Below are positions 43,531 to 51,687 of a stretch of DNA of 62,140 nucleotides, in pieces. Under the pieces are notes generated by a model. It saw only the letters and a list, made by a program, of their open reading frames with translations, was not told the DNA's origin and ran no database searches. A program made the translations under genes and the position numbers. Positions within the stretch are counted from its first letter, which is position 1, and each line of letters opens with the position of its first letter. The stretch spans positions 1-62,140 of the forward strand of contig NZ_FNNS01000022.1 of NCBI RefSeq assembly GCF_900106795.1, written 5' to 3'. This DNA comes from Aequorivita viscosa (GTDB lineage: Bacteria; Bacteroidota; Bacteroidia; Flavobacteriales; Flavobacteriaceae).

Positions 43531-43563
43531 AGACCTCACAGGTCTCAAAGACCTGTGAGGTCT
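43531..43563. repeat. Perfect AGACCTCACAGGTCT hairpin
   Basis: AGACCTCACAGGTCT-CAA-AGACCTGTGAGGTCT, a perfect 15-bp stem, between E2 and E1; nearly identical to the copy at 18308. Confidence 0.8.
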
Positions 43564-43588
43564 CCAAACAACTTAAATTCGTGAATCC

Positions 43589-45739
43589 GTGGTTAAGAAA
43601 ATAAACAAAGAAACCCTTAAAAAAGCCTTCAAAACTCTCGTCACCGCAAAAGCAATGACAGATATTTATGAAGAGAACTTCAAAACAGTTTCAAAATATG
43701 TTCACGCTACCTCTCGTGGACACGAAGTGATACAAATTGCTGCTGGCATGCAACTCTTGCCACAAGATTATGTATTTCCATATTACAGAGACGACTCAAT
43801 TCTACTTTCTATCGGAATGACACCATATGAATTGATGCTTCAGGTTTTGGCGAAAAAAGACGATCCATTTTCAGGTGGACGAACCTATTATTCGCACGCT
43901 AGTTTACGGGATAACGATAAACCAAAAATTCCACATCAAAGTTCAGCTACGGGAATGCAAGCAATACCAGCAACAGGTGTGGCTTTAGGGTTTCATTATC
44001 GCGAAAGCGGTAATCTCTTTGATGACGCACAAAATTCAAGTGTTGCAGCAAATACTAAAACAAAGAATTCTTCAAGTGATTACGATTCGTACGTTCATTC
44101 TAAAGATTCCCGTCTGCGCGGGAATGCACCAATTGTTATTTGTAGTCTAGGCGATGCTTCCGTTACTGAAGGTGAAGTTGCCGAAGCTTTTCAGATGGCA
44201 GTTTTAAAGAAGTTACCAATTCTTTATTTAGTTCAGGATAATGGTTGGGATATTTCGGCAAACGCTGAAGAAACAAGAGCTCAAGACGCTTTTGAATACG
44301 TACAAGGATTTAAAGGATTGGAAGCTGTAACTATAGACGGTACCGATTTTGAAGAAAGCTATAACACACTTCAAGATGTAATTTCAAAGATAAGAACCGA
44401 GCGCAGGCCGTTTTTGGTCCACGCCAAAGTTCCATTGTTGAATCATCACACTTCTGGAGTTAGGATGGAGTTTTACCGCGATGATTTGGAGGAAGCACGA
44501 AGCCGTGATCCATATCCGAAAATCATTAAATTATTACTCGATAATGATTTTAACCAAAACGAACTTGACGAAATTGAAACTGAAGTTAAAATCCAAGTTA
44601 AAAACGCATTGGAAAAAGCACTTAAAGCTGAAGATCCAAAGCCAGAAGATTTATTCACACACGATTTTGCGCCCACACCCATTACTGAAGAAGTTGGAGA
44701 TAGAAGTCCAGCTGGCGCAGAGAAAGTGGTAATGGTAGATTGTGCACTTTCTGCACTTGAAGAAATTATGCATAAGCACCCGGAATCACTTTTATACGGT
44801 CAGGATGTAGGACGTAGATTGGGCGGAGTTTTCCGTGAAGCTGCTACATTAGCCGAGAAGTTTGGTGATAATCGGGTGTTTAACACGCCAATTCAAGAAG
44901 CTTTTATTGTTGGAAGTACGGTTGGAATGAGTGCCGTTGGTTTAAAACCATTCGTAGAGGTTCAGTTTGCTGATTATATTTGGCCAGGACTAAATCAACT
45001 TTTCACGGAAGTTTCGCGTAGCTGTTATCTTTCGGAAGGAAAATGGCCAGTTTCAATGGTTTTACGTGTGCCAATTGGTGCTTATGGAAGCGGTGGGCCA
45101 TACCACTCATCTTCTGTAGAAAGTGTTGTTGCAAATATTCGAGGTCTAAAAATAGCCTACCCGAGTAATGGTGCTGATTTAAAAGGGCTACTCAAAGCAG
45201 CTTATTACGACCCGAATCCGGTTGTGATTTTTGAACATAAAGGGCTTTATTGGAGTAAAGTAAAAGGTACTAAGGGAGCGACATCTGTTTTACCCGCAGA
45301 GGATTATATTTTACCTTTCGGAAAAGCTTGGGTATTACAAGAAATTTGGAAGCAAGAAGACGAAGAAACGCTTTCTATAATCACTTATGGTATGGGTGTA
45401 CACTGGGCCATGAATGCTTCTGAGGAACTTGGAATGCAAGATAAAATTGAAGTAGTTGACCTTAGAACATTGCATCCGTTAGATTATGAAACAGTATTTA
45501 AGTCGGTAAAAAAGTGTGGAAAATGTTTAGTTGTAACTGAAGAACCTTCAGAAAACGGATTTAGTAGGGGTCTACAAGGTAGAATCCAAGAAGAGTGTTT
45601 CCAGCAATTGGATGCGCCTGTAATGTTAATTGGTTCAGAAAACATGCCAGCAATTCCACTTAATTCTGTTTTGGAGGAAACCATGATTCCTTCAACAGAA
45701 AAGGTGAAGAAGAAGATTTTGGAAGTTTTGAACTACTGA
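43589..45739 (+). CDS. 2-oxoacid dehydrogenase E1, fused alpha-beta
   Basis: Thiamine-diphosphate-dependent decarboxylase with alpha and beta parts in one chain (716 residues). The alpha half (about 1-340) has GHEVIQIAAGMQLLP, PHQSSATGMQAIPATGVALGF and the ThDP motif SLGDASVTEGEVAEAFQMAVLKKLPILYLVQDN. The beta half (about 385-716) has HPESLLYGQDVGRRLGGVFREA, FNTPIQEAFIVGSTVGMSAVGLKPFVEVQFADY and VPIGAYGSGGPYHSSSVE. Between HYRES and the ThDP motif about 38 extra residues are inserted, ending in DSRLRGN encoded by a dRS3-like palindrome. Start is GTG in a CGTG-rich repeat-like context, so the start is less certain. Substrate: branched-chain 2-oxoacids by family, possibly phenylpyruvate by context. 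Confidence 0.92.
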   Translation: MVKKINKETLKKAFKTLVTAKAMTDIYEENFKTVSKYVHATSRGHEVIQIAAGMQLLPQDYVFPYYRDDSILLSIGMTPYELMLQVLAKKDDPFSGGRTYYSHASLRDNDKPKIPHQSSATGMQAIPATGVALGFHYRESGNLFDDAQNSSVAANTKTKNSSSDYDSYVHSKDSRLRGNAPIVICSLGDASVTEGEVAEAFQMAVLKKLPILYLVQDNGWDISANAEETRAQDAFEYVQGFKGLEAVTIDGTDFEESYNTLQDVISKIRTERRPFLVHAKVPLLNHHTSGVRMEFYRDDLEEARSRDPYPKIIKLLLDNDFNQNELDEIETEVKIQVKNALEKALKAEDPKPEDLFTHDFAPTPITEEVGDRSPAGAEKVVMVDCALSALEEIMHKHPESLLYGQDVGRRLGGVFREAATLAEKFGDNRVFNTPIQEAFIVGSTVGMSAVGLKPFVEVQFADYIWPGLNQLFTEVSRSCYLSEGKWPVSMVLRVPIGAYGSGGPYHSSSVESVVANIRGLKIAYPSNGADLKGLLKAAYYDPNPVVIFEHKGLYWSKVKGTKGATSVLPAEDYILPFGKAWVLQEIWKQEDEETLSIITYGMGVHWAMNASEELGMQDKIEVVDLRTLHPLDYETVFKSVKKCGKCLVVTEEPSENGFSRGLQGRIQEECFQQLDAPVMLIGSENMPAIPLNSVLEETMIPSTEKVKKKILEVLNY
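44106..44125. repeat. dRS3-like palindrome inside the E1 coding region
   Basis: ATTCCCGTCTGCGCGGGAAT, translated in frame as part of DSRLRGN (E1 residues 173-179), the same peptide as in PaaC. Confidence 0.92.
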
Positions 45740-46015
45740 TTTTATGAAATGCATATCTCTTATTTAAGTAACTGATATTCATTTAATCGTATTTTTTCTG
45801 TATAGAATATTGTTGATAGTGTTTAAAATCATAACTTTGTGAAATCACAATCCGCTTTTGAGATGTGTTAAAATCAATGTTTTGTCCTGAAATACAAATC
45901 CGATTAGGATAAATTATTGAAAATAATACTGTCAAAAGAACGCTTTGAAAGAGATTGTCCAAGAATTGGGCAAGGAAGAAAATACTAGCAAAAATCAACC
46001 TAAAACCAAACAACA

Positions 46016-47626
46016 TTGAAAACAATTTCTACAATTATCTGTTTTTTAACCGTGTTTATAGCTTCTGCGCAATGGACAACAGATACAGACCAAAATACGT
46101 TCGTTGCTGAATCAGGAGAATTAGATATTCATGCTCATGGCACTTCAGATGGCCAGACCTACGTGGTTTATTGGAAAACTGTTGACGCGCCTACCAACGT
46201 AGAGCTTCGCTTGCAAGTTATGGATGCCGATGGCTACCAAATGTTGGGAGAGGATGGAATCTTGGTGAGTGATCAACTTCCTATGGGCGGCTATACCGTA
46301 TCAATGAGTGCTGTGGTAGATGCAAATGATCATTTTTATATTGGTGTAACAGGTACTGGAGGCGGAGATCCTGCTTTTGTATATAAAATGGACACAAATG
46401 GTAACCACTTATGGGGTACAAACGGAATTCAAGTGGGCAGTGGTAATGTTGTTACTGTTTTGCCATTGTCTTCTGGCGGCGCTGTTGTGAGTTGGCTTGG
46501 TTCCTCGGGAGGCTTAATGCAGAAGTTTGACGAAAATGGAGTTGCCTTATGGCCAAGTGATAAACCAATTCAGCAAGGCTCTAGCACAACAGTTCCAGGA
46601 AACCTGTTTGAACTTTCAGATGGCGACTATATTGTGGTTTTCCATTCCTTGCTATTTGGAATCAACTCAAATCTTTATGCACAACGATATGATTTAGATG
46701 GGAATGCTATTTGGACAAATGCAATTCAAATTTCAGACAGAGCAACCTCTTTTAATCGATCTTATACAGGTTTACAAGATGGCGATAATGTATATATGGG
46801 ATATTTTGCTTCCGAAGGAATACGTTTTGACTCGTACTTACAGCGAATTAACCCTGACGGAACTTTACCGTGGGGAATTAATGGTTCCGACTTTGACATT
46901 AATGAAACAGATTATGAAATGGAAACCGAGATTGCATTTCAAGAAGGATCTCAATACGTTTGGGCTGTTTCTACCTATATGAATTCCAACCAAAGTGAGC
47001 GAGGGGAGTATGTTCAAAAATTTAATAAAGAATCTGGAGCACGGGAATTGACAGATAATGCCAAAGTAGTATTTCCGATAGGCACCAATAAATCTCATGC
47101 GGGGCAACTTCGTTTAAGAGATGACAGCCCTCTTTTCCTAATGGAGGAAGGAGATAATAACGGAGTGTCTCCAACCACGTTAAACGCTGTGTATCTTGAT
47201 GAAAATGGCGATTTTATGTGGCCACAAGAAACACGTCCTGTTGCCACTTTTGCAGCTAGTAAAAATCGGGTCAATTTTACAAAAGAAGGAAATATGCAAA
47301 ATGTAGCAGTTTTTGCTGAAGACAAAGGAACTGGACTAAAAATTTATGCTCAGAATATAGTAGATGACACTGTGGGTGTTGAAGAGTTTTTTAATGCAAC
47401 TGTATTTTTTGCCAACCCTGTGCCAGAAGAAATGGTTATTAATAGTAATGCATCTATTGAAGAGGTTTCCGTATTTAATGTTTTAGGACAACAAGTATTT
47501 AATTCTAAATACAATCAGCAGAATACGGTTTCAATAAACACCCAAAACTGGACTTCAGGAATTTATTTTATGAATATTTCAACAGATAAAGGTTTCCAAA
47601 AGGGAGCAAAGCTGATAAAGTTATAG
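46016..47626 (+). CDS. Secreted protein with type IX secretion C-terminal domain
   Basis: A 536-residue exported protein: signal peptide (MKTISTIICFLTVFIASAQ), a large region of propeller-like repeats (ADGYQMLGEDGILVSDQLPMGGYTVS, MDTNGNHLWGTNGIQV, FDENGVALWPSDKPIQ, DLDGNAIWTNAIQIS, NPDGTLPWGINGSDF), and a ~75-residue T9SS type A sorting domain (NSNASIEEVSVFNVLGQQVFNSK ... SGIYFMNISTDKGFQKGAKLIKL). It should pass the outer membrane by the PorSS machinery. The start codon is TTG; no in-frame ATG gives a signal peptide. Function of the repeat part is unknown. Confidence 0.85.
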   Translation: MKTISTIICFLTVFIASAQWTTDTDQNTFVAESGELDIHAHGTSDGQTYVVYWKTVDAPTNVELRLQVMDADGYQMLGEDGILVSDQLPMGGYTVSMSAVVDANDHFYIGVTGTGGGDPAFVYKMDTNGNHLWGTNGIQVGSGNVVTVLPLSSGGAVVSWLGSSGGLMQKFDENGVALWPSDKPIQQGSSTTVPGNLFELSDGDYIVVFHSLLFGINSNLYAQRYDLDGNAIWTNAIQISDRATSFNRSYTGLQDGDNVYMGYFASEGIRFDSYLQRINPDGTLPWGINGSDFDINETDYEMETEIAFQEGSQYVWAVSTYMNSNQSERGEYVQKFNKESGARELTDNAKVVFPIGTNKSHAGQLRLRDDSPLFLMEEGDNNGVSPTTLNAVYLDENGDFMWPQETRPVATFAASKNRVNFTKEGNMQNVAVFAEDKGTGLKIYAQNIVDDTVGVEEFFNATVFFANPVPEEMVINSNASIEEVSVFNVLGQQVFNSKYNQQNTVSINTQNWTSGIYFMNISTDKGFQKGAKLIKL

Positions 47627-47645
47627 CGATTTTATCCCCAAACTA

Positions 47646-47680
47646 TGAAGAAACCTTCCTGTATTGGGAAGGCTTCTTCA
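47646..47680. terminator. Hairpin between convergent genes
   Basis: TGAAGAAACCTTCC / GGGAAGGCTTCTTCA, a near-perfect 14-bp stem with a short loop, 20 bp after the T9SS gene; only a weak T-run follows. Confidence 0.65.
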
Positions 47681-47715
47681 TTTAGATGTATTAGTAGGCT
47701 GTCAACTTTCCTTCT

Positions 47716-48627
47716 TTAAAAATAAAAGTAAAGCCCAGCATTCACGAAATGTGTATTAACCACAAATGGTATTACTTCATCGTTATTGATAAAAGAAAGG
47801 TCATTTTCGTATTCAGGGATATAACTCACAATAACTCCGAGCGATTTTTTTTCGTCTAAATCGTATAACAGTCCAATTTTAGGAGTCCAAAAAGCACTGC
47901 CTTTAGTCCGATCTATTTTATAAGTGCTAAAATTTCCTTTGTATTGGTCACGGGCCAGTCCAGCTGCAATCCCAACTATAGGATGAATAGTTCCATTTTC
48001 ATTAAAGTGATATTCCGCTCCTAGATTCCACCTGTAAGTGTTTTTATTAAAGTTTGTCTTAGAAGTAGAATTGCTAAAATTTTTATCTCCTGAAAAAGCA
48101 GCACTTACCTCCATAGTAAAATGTAATTTTCCTTGTAAGCTCCCTAAAAAACCAGGAGTCGCAGCCAGACCAAAACTAAGTTGTGCTTGTGTTAAGTTTT
48201 CAAATTTATCTAACTGAAAGAAGCTAATACGGTTTACAGAAGCCCCTACACTTCCAAAAAGCTTGAATTGATCTCCTTTAAAGTCAGCAGCTTTTTTAAT
48301 TTCTTTGTCCGTGGGTTTAAATGGGGTGTAGTCGCAATTGTTGTATTCTATTACTGTTTTCACCAAAGCCCGTTCAGTTATTTCAGTTAAATTAAATACA
48401 CTTTGCCGCGTTTTTTCACAATCATTAAATAGTACCGAAAGTGTTCCTTGAATATGTTCTTCAGCATTAGGTCTAATGTCAATCGTCTTTACAGTCCCAT
48501 CATTCTTCTTTATTTCGTAGACTCCTTTTTGTAATTTAGTCAGCGTAGCTTGACCAACAACAAGTTCTTGGGCTTGCATTCCGAAATTTGTGATCAAGGC
48601 AAGTAGAAGTAGTTTAATCAATTTCAT
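47716..48627 (-). CDS. Outer-membrane beta-barrel protein
   Basis: A 303-residue protein with a signal peptide (MKLIKLLLLALITNFGMQAQ), a ~100-residue N-terminal periplasmic part, and a C-terminal barrel of alternating strands (FKLFGSVGASVNRISFF, AQLSFGLAATPGFLGSLQ, LHFTMEVSAAFSG, YRWNLGAEYHFNENGTIHPIVGIAAGLA, PKIGLLYDLDEKKSLGVIVSYIP) ending in the aromatic GLYFYF typical of porin C-termini. Size suggests 8-10 strands. Ligand unknown. Confidence 0.75.
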   Translation of the reverse strand: MKLIKLLLLALITNFGMQAQELVVGQATLTKLQKGVYEIKKNDGTVKTIDIRPNAEEHIQGTLSVLFNDCEKTRQSVFNLTEITERALVKTVIEYNNCDYTPFKPTDKEIKKAADFKGDQFKLFGSVGASVNRISFFQLDKFENLTQAQLSFGLAATPGFLGSLQGKLHFTMEVSAAFSGDKNFSNSTSKTNFNKNTYRWNLGAEYHFNENGTIHPIVGIAAGLARDQYKGNFSTYKIDRTKGSAFWTPKIGLLYDLDEKKSLGVIVSYIPEYENDLSFINNDEVIPFVVNTHFVNAGLYFYF

Positions 48628-48723
48628 CTGTACCTAAATTAGATATTATAAAAATGAGTCGTTGAATGGAAATAGCTAAAGAAATAGCTTTAAAGCCAAA
48701 GCAGTTTTTACATCAATGATATT

Positions 48724-49260
48724 TTACTTTATCTTACTTCCTGGAGGATATTCAGCTAAAATCTTCATCACTATTTCCCGAATTCGTTCCTCTTTTTTCT
48801 CCATATTTTGAGTTACCAAGTCGGCAGTTCCCATTCCTTGCCATACTAAATTATTGGTTTTGGCATCAATGAGGTCAATAAACAGTGTTCCTTCTGCAGT
48901 ACGTGATACATTACTAGTGTTATAACTGCCGTACCAATATGGATTCCAACCCCAACCATACCCGAAGTTGTTATTGTACACATCGACACGCTCTCTCTCT
49001 TTCGTAAAAATGCTAACGAGCAAATCCGGGATTTCAGATTTTATCAGTCCCTTCGTCGTCAATTCACTTTCAATTGCACGAAGGATACGCTTTTTATCTA
49101 AGTCGTTTATCTTCGCCTTATCAATTCCTGGTTTGTAAAATGCAAAGGAATTATATTGATTAAAATTTACTTCCTTGTCAAAATCTGTAGCCACACGAAC
49201 GGTGGAACAAGAAGTGAAAACAAAGAGAAGTAGTAGCGGTAAAAACTTGAATGCTTTCAT
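48724..49260 (-). CDS. DUF4136 lipoprotein
   Basis: A 178-residue lipoprotein with lipobox LLLFVFTSCSTV (Cys about 18). DUF4136 blocks are VRVATDFDKEVNFNQYNSFAFYKPG, KKRILRAIESELTTKGL and EGTLFIDLIDAKTNNLVWQGMGTADL. The Tyr/Gly/Trp-rich loop FGYGWGWNPYWYG is also typical. Function unknown. It starts 12 bp after the HutU stop on the same strand, so probably co-transcribed. Confidence 0.88.
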   Translation of the reverse strand: MKAFKFLPLLLLFVFTSCSTVRVATDFDKEVNFNQYNSFAFYKPGIDKAKINDLDKKRILRAIESELTTKGLIKSEIPDLLVSIFTKERERVDVYNNNFGYGWGWNPYWYGSYNTSNVSRTAEGTLFIDLIDAKTNNLVWQGMGTADLVTQNMEKKEERIREIVMKILAEYPPGSKIK

Positions 49261-49271
49261 GGTTTTATTTT

Positions 49272-51254
49272 TTAATTGAACAATGTGTCGTCAACATAAT
49301 TAGGAAGCGTAACTTGTAATTGGGGATTGTTTTCCATCGCTCTTTTTATTGCAAAAACAGCACCTTCATTCCGTGCCCAACTGCGGCGTGAAATTCCGTT
49401 ATTTACATCCCAAAACAGCATGTTTTCCAAACGTTGTTGTGAGTCTTTACTACCATCAAGAACCATTCCGAAACCTCCGTTAATCACTTCGCCCCAGCCA
49501 ACACCGCCACCGTTGTGGATGCTCACCCAAGTTGCGCCACGGAAGCTATCGCCAATTACGTTTTGAATGGCCATGTCTGCGGTAAATCGGCTTCCATCAT
49601 AAATGTTTGATGTTTCGCGATAGGGCGAATCTGTTCCTGAAACATCGTGATGGTCTCGCCCTAAAATAACTGGACCTATTTTTCCTTCAGAAATAGCTTT
49701 GTTGAATTCCGAAGCAATTTGTACACGTCCATCGGAATCTGCATATAGAATACGGGCTTGCGAACCAACTACCAATTTATTTTCCTGAGCACCTTTTATC
49801 CACGTTATATTGTCTTGCATCTGTTGCTGGATTTCTTTAGGCGAATTTTTCATCAAATTTTCCAGGACTTCAGTTGCAATTTCATCCGTTTTTTCAAGAT
49901 CTTCTGGTTTTCCTGAAGCACACACCCAACGGAATGGTCCAAAACCAAAATCAAAGCACATTGGTCCCATAATGTCTTGCACATAAGAAGGGTATTTAAA
50001 CTCTTTGTTTTTTTCTTCTGAAAGAATATCTGCACCTGCACGAGAAGCTTCTAAAAGGAACGCATTTCCATAGTCGAAAAAGTAAGTGCCTCTTTCAGTA
50101 TGTCTGTTTATAGCTTTTACTTGTCGGCGTAGACTTTCTTGAACTTTCTCTTTAAAAAGTTCGGGGTTGCTACCCATCATTTTGTTAGATTCTTCATAAG
50201 TCATTCCAGCTGGATAATATCCTCCTGCCCAAGGGTTATGGAGCGAAGTTTGATCGCTTCCAAGGTCAATCTGAATATTTTCGTCAGCAAATTTTTCCCA
50301 TACATCTACAATGTTTCCGTCATACGCTATTGAAACTGTTTCACTATTTAAAACCGCTGCTCTAACTCGCGTACACAAGGCGTCTACATCTGAGATTACT
50401 TCATCTACCCATCCTTGAGAATGTCTGGTTTTTGTAGCTTTTTTATTTACTTCAGCACACACTGTTACACATCCAGCAATATTTCCTGCTTTGGGTTGTG
50501 CGCCACTCATTCCGCCAAGGCCAGAGGTTACAAATAGTCCGCCTTTTGGTTCCTTTTTAATTTTCCGGAAACCGTTTAAAACTGTAATTGTAGTTCCGTG
50601 AACAATACCTTGTGGGCCAATATACATATAGCTTCCAGCTGTCATTTGGCCGTATTGAGTAACGCCTAGCGCATTGAATTTCTCCCAATCATCCTGACTC
50701 GAATAATTCGGAATCATCATACCATTGGTTACAACCACTCGTGGGGCGTCTTTATGCGAAGGAAACAACCCCATTGGATGACCAGAATACATTGCCAAGG
50801 TTTGCTCGTCGTTCATTTCGGAAAGGTATTTCATCGTTAGGAGATACTGTGCCCAGTTTTGGAAAACAGCGCCATTTCCACCATAGGTAATGAGTTCGTG
50901 AGGATGTTGGGCGACGGCGTAATCCAAATTGTTTTGAATCATCAGCATAATTGCTTTTGCCTGCTCGCTTTTGCCTGGATATTCGTTTACGGGTCGGGCA
51001 TACATTTTATAATCTGGACGAAAACGGTACATGTAAATGCGTCCGTATTTTTCTAATTCTTCTTTAAATTCTGGAAGAAGTGTGGCGTGATGCTTTGGTT
51101 CAAAATACCGAAGTGCATTTCGAAGTGCGAGTTCTTTCTCATCTTCTGAAAGAATCTCTTTTCGCTTTGGCGCGTGATTCACGGTTGTATCATAAGCCTT
51201 CTTCTCTGGAAGCGTTGAAGGAATGCCTTGTTGTATTTGTTCTTTGAAATTCAT
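49272..51254 (-). CDS. hutU: Urocanate hydratase
   Basis: NAD+-dependent hydration of urocanate to 4-imidazolone-5-propionate in histidine degradation. 660 residues, the longer form seen in Bacteroidota. Signatures: ITYGGNGAVFQNWAQYLLTMKYLSEM, HPMGLFPSHKDAPRVVVTNGM, GLGGMSGAQPKAGNIAGCVTV, DQTSLHNPWAGGYYPAGMTYEESNKMM and FDFGFGPFRWVCASGKPEDL (active-site Cys). No hutH, hutI or hutG is present in the window. A CTA heptad array lies in the region upstream. Confidence 0.96.
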   Translation of the reverse strand: MNFKEQIQQGIPSTLPEKKAYDTTVNHAPKRKEILSEDEKELALRNALRYFEPKHHATLLPEFKEELEKYGRIYMYRFRPDYKMYARPVNEYPGKSEQAKAIMLMIQNNLDYAVAQHPHELITYGGNGAVFQNWAQYLLTMKYLSEMNDEQTLAMYSGHPMGLFPSHKDAPRVVVTNGMMIPNYSSQDDWEKFNALGVTQYGQMTAGSYMYIGPQGIVHGTTITVLNGFRKIKKEPKGGLFVTSGLGGMSGAQPKAGNIAGCVTVCAEVNKKATKTRHSQGWVDEVISDVDALCTRVRAAVLNSETVSIAYDGNIVDVWEKFADENIQIDLGSDQTSLHNPWAGGYYPAGMTYEESNKMMGSNPELFKEKVQESLRRQVKAINRHTERGTYFFDYGNAFLLEASRAGADILSEEKNKEFKYPSYVQDIMGPMCFDFGFGPFRWVCASGKPEDLEKTDEIATEVLENLMKNSPKEIQQQMQDNITWIKGAQENKLVVGSQARILYADSDGRVQIASEFNKAISEGKIGPVILGRDHHDVSGTDSPYRETSNIYDGSRFTADMAIQNVIGDSFRGATWVSIHNGGGVGWGEVINGGFGMVLDGSKDSQQRLENMLFWDVNNGISRRSWARNEGAVFAIKRAMENNPQLQVTLPNYVDDTLFN

Positions 51255-51325
51255 GTTTATGTTTTTTCTCGCAAAGCCGCAAAGTCGCCAAGCTTTATTG
51301 CGTTGTCAAATTATTTTTTTAATTT

Positions 51326-51402
51326 TCTCTAATCTCTAATCTCTAATCTCTAATCTCTAATCTCTAATCTCTAATCTCTAATCTCTAACCTCTAACCTCT
51401 AA
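51326..51402. repeat. Tandem heptamer array (TCTCTAA)x9 + (CCTCTAA)x2
   Basis: Eleven uninterrupted 7-mers. The last unit overlaps the stop codon of the small DUF5522 gene (51399-51401 on the minus strand), so the repeat supplies the stop. Same CTA anchor as 201, 11623 and 41423. A CGCAAAG-type stretch (51264-51290) precedes it. Confidence 0.95.
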
Positions 51403-51560
51403 CCCTTCTTCCTGTCAAACCCATACGGACAATGCCTGCAACCACTTTGGCAGCAATAACCACGTTTTAAGTGGTATTGTTCGGTGAAGCATTTATAACC
51501 TTCGGGTGTGAGGTAATAATCTCCTTCTTCTATCTCTATTTTTTTCTTCGGAAACAGCAT
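51399..51560 (-). CDS. Small Cys-rich DUF5522 protein
   Basis: A 53-residue protein, too short for most gene finders. MLFPKKKIEIEEGDYYLTPE is followed by a Cys-rich end, GYCCQSGCRHCPYGFD, with a CC-x3-C-x2-C pattern that could bind metal. Matches the DUF5522 pattern found next to housekeeping genes in Bacteroidota. Its TAG stop is made by the adjacent heptamer array. Divergent from era. Confidence 0.8.
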   Translation of the reverse strand: MLFPKKKIEIEEGDYYLTPEGYKCFTEQYHLKRGYCCQSGCRHCPYGFDRKKG

Positions 51561-51663
51561 TTTACAAAAATAGGAATTTCAACATTGAAAGTGCGTAAAT
51601 TGTAACAAATCAAATTCTCGGCGGATTGCGATTTATTTACGACCAATTCGCTGAAAATAACCG

Positions 51664-51671
51664 TAATTTTG
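51664..51671 (+). promoter_or_regulatory. -7 box TAATTTTG before era
   Basis: Perfect TAnnTTTG, 16 bp before the ATG of era, implying a very short leader. Confidence 0.45.
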
Positions 51672-51687
51672 TAACAAATCAATTGCT

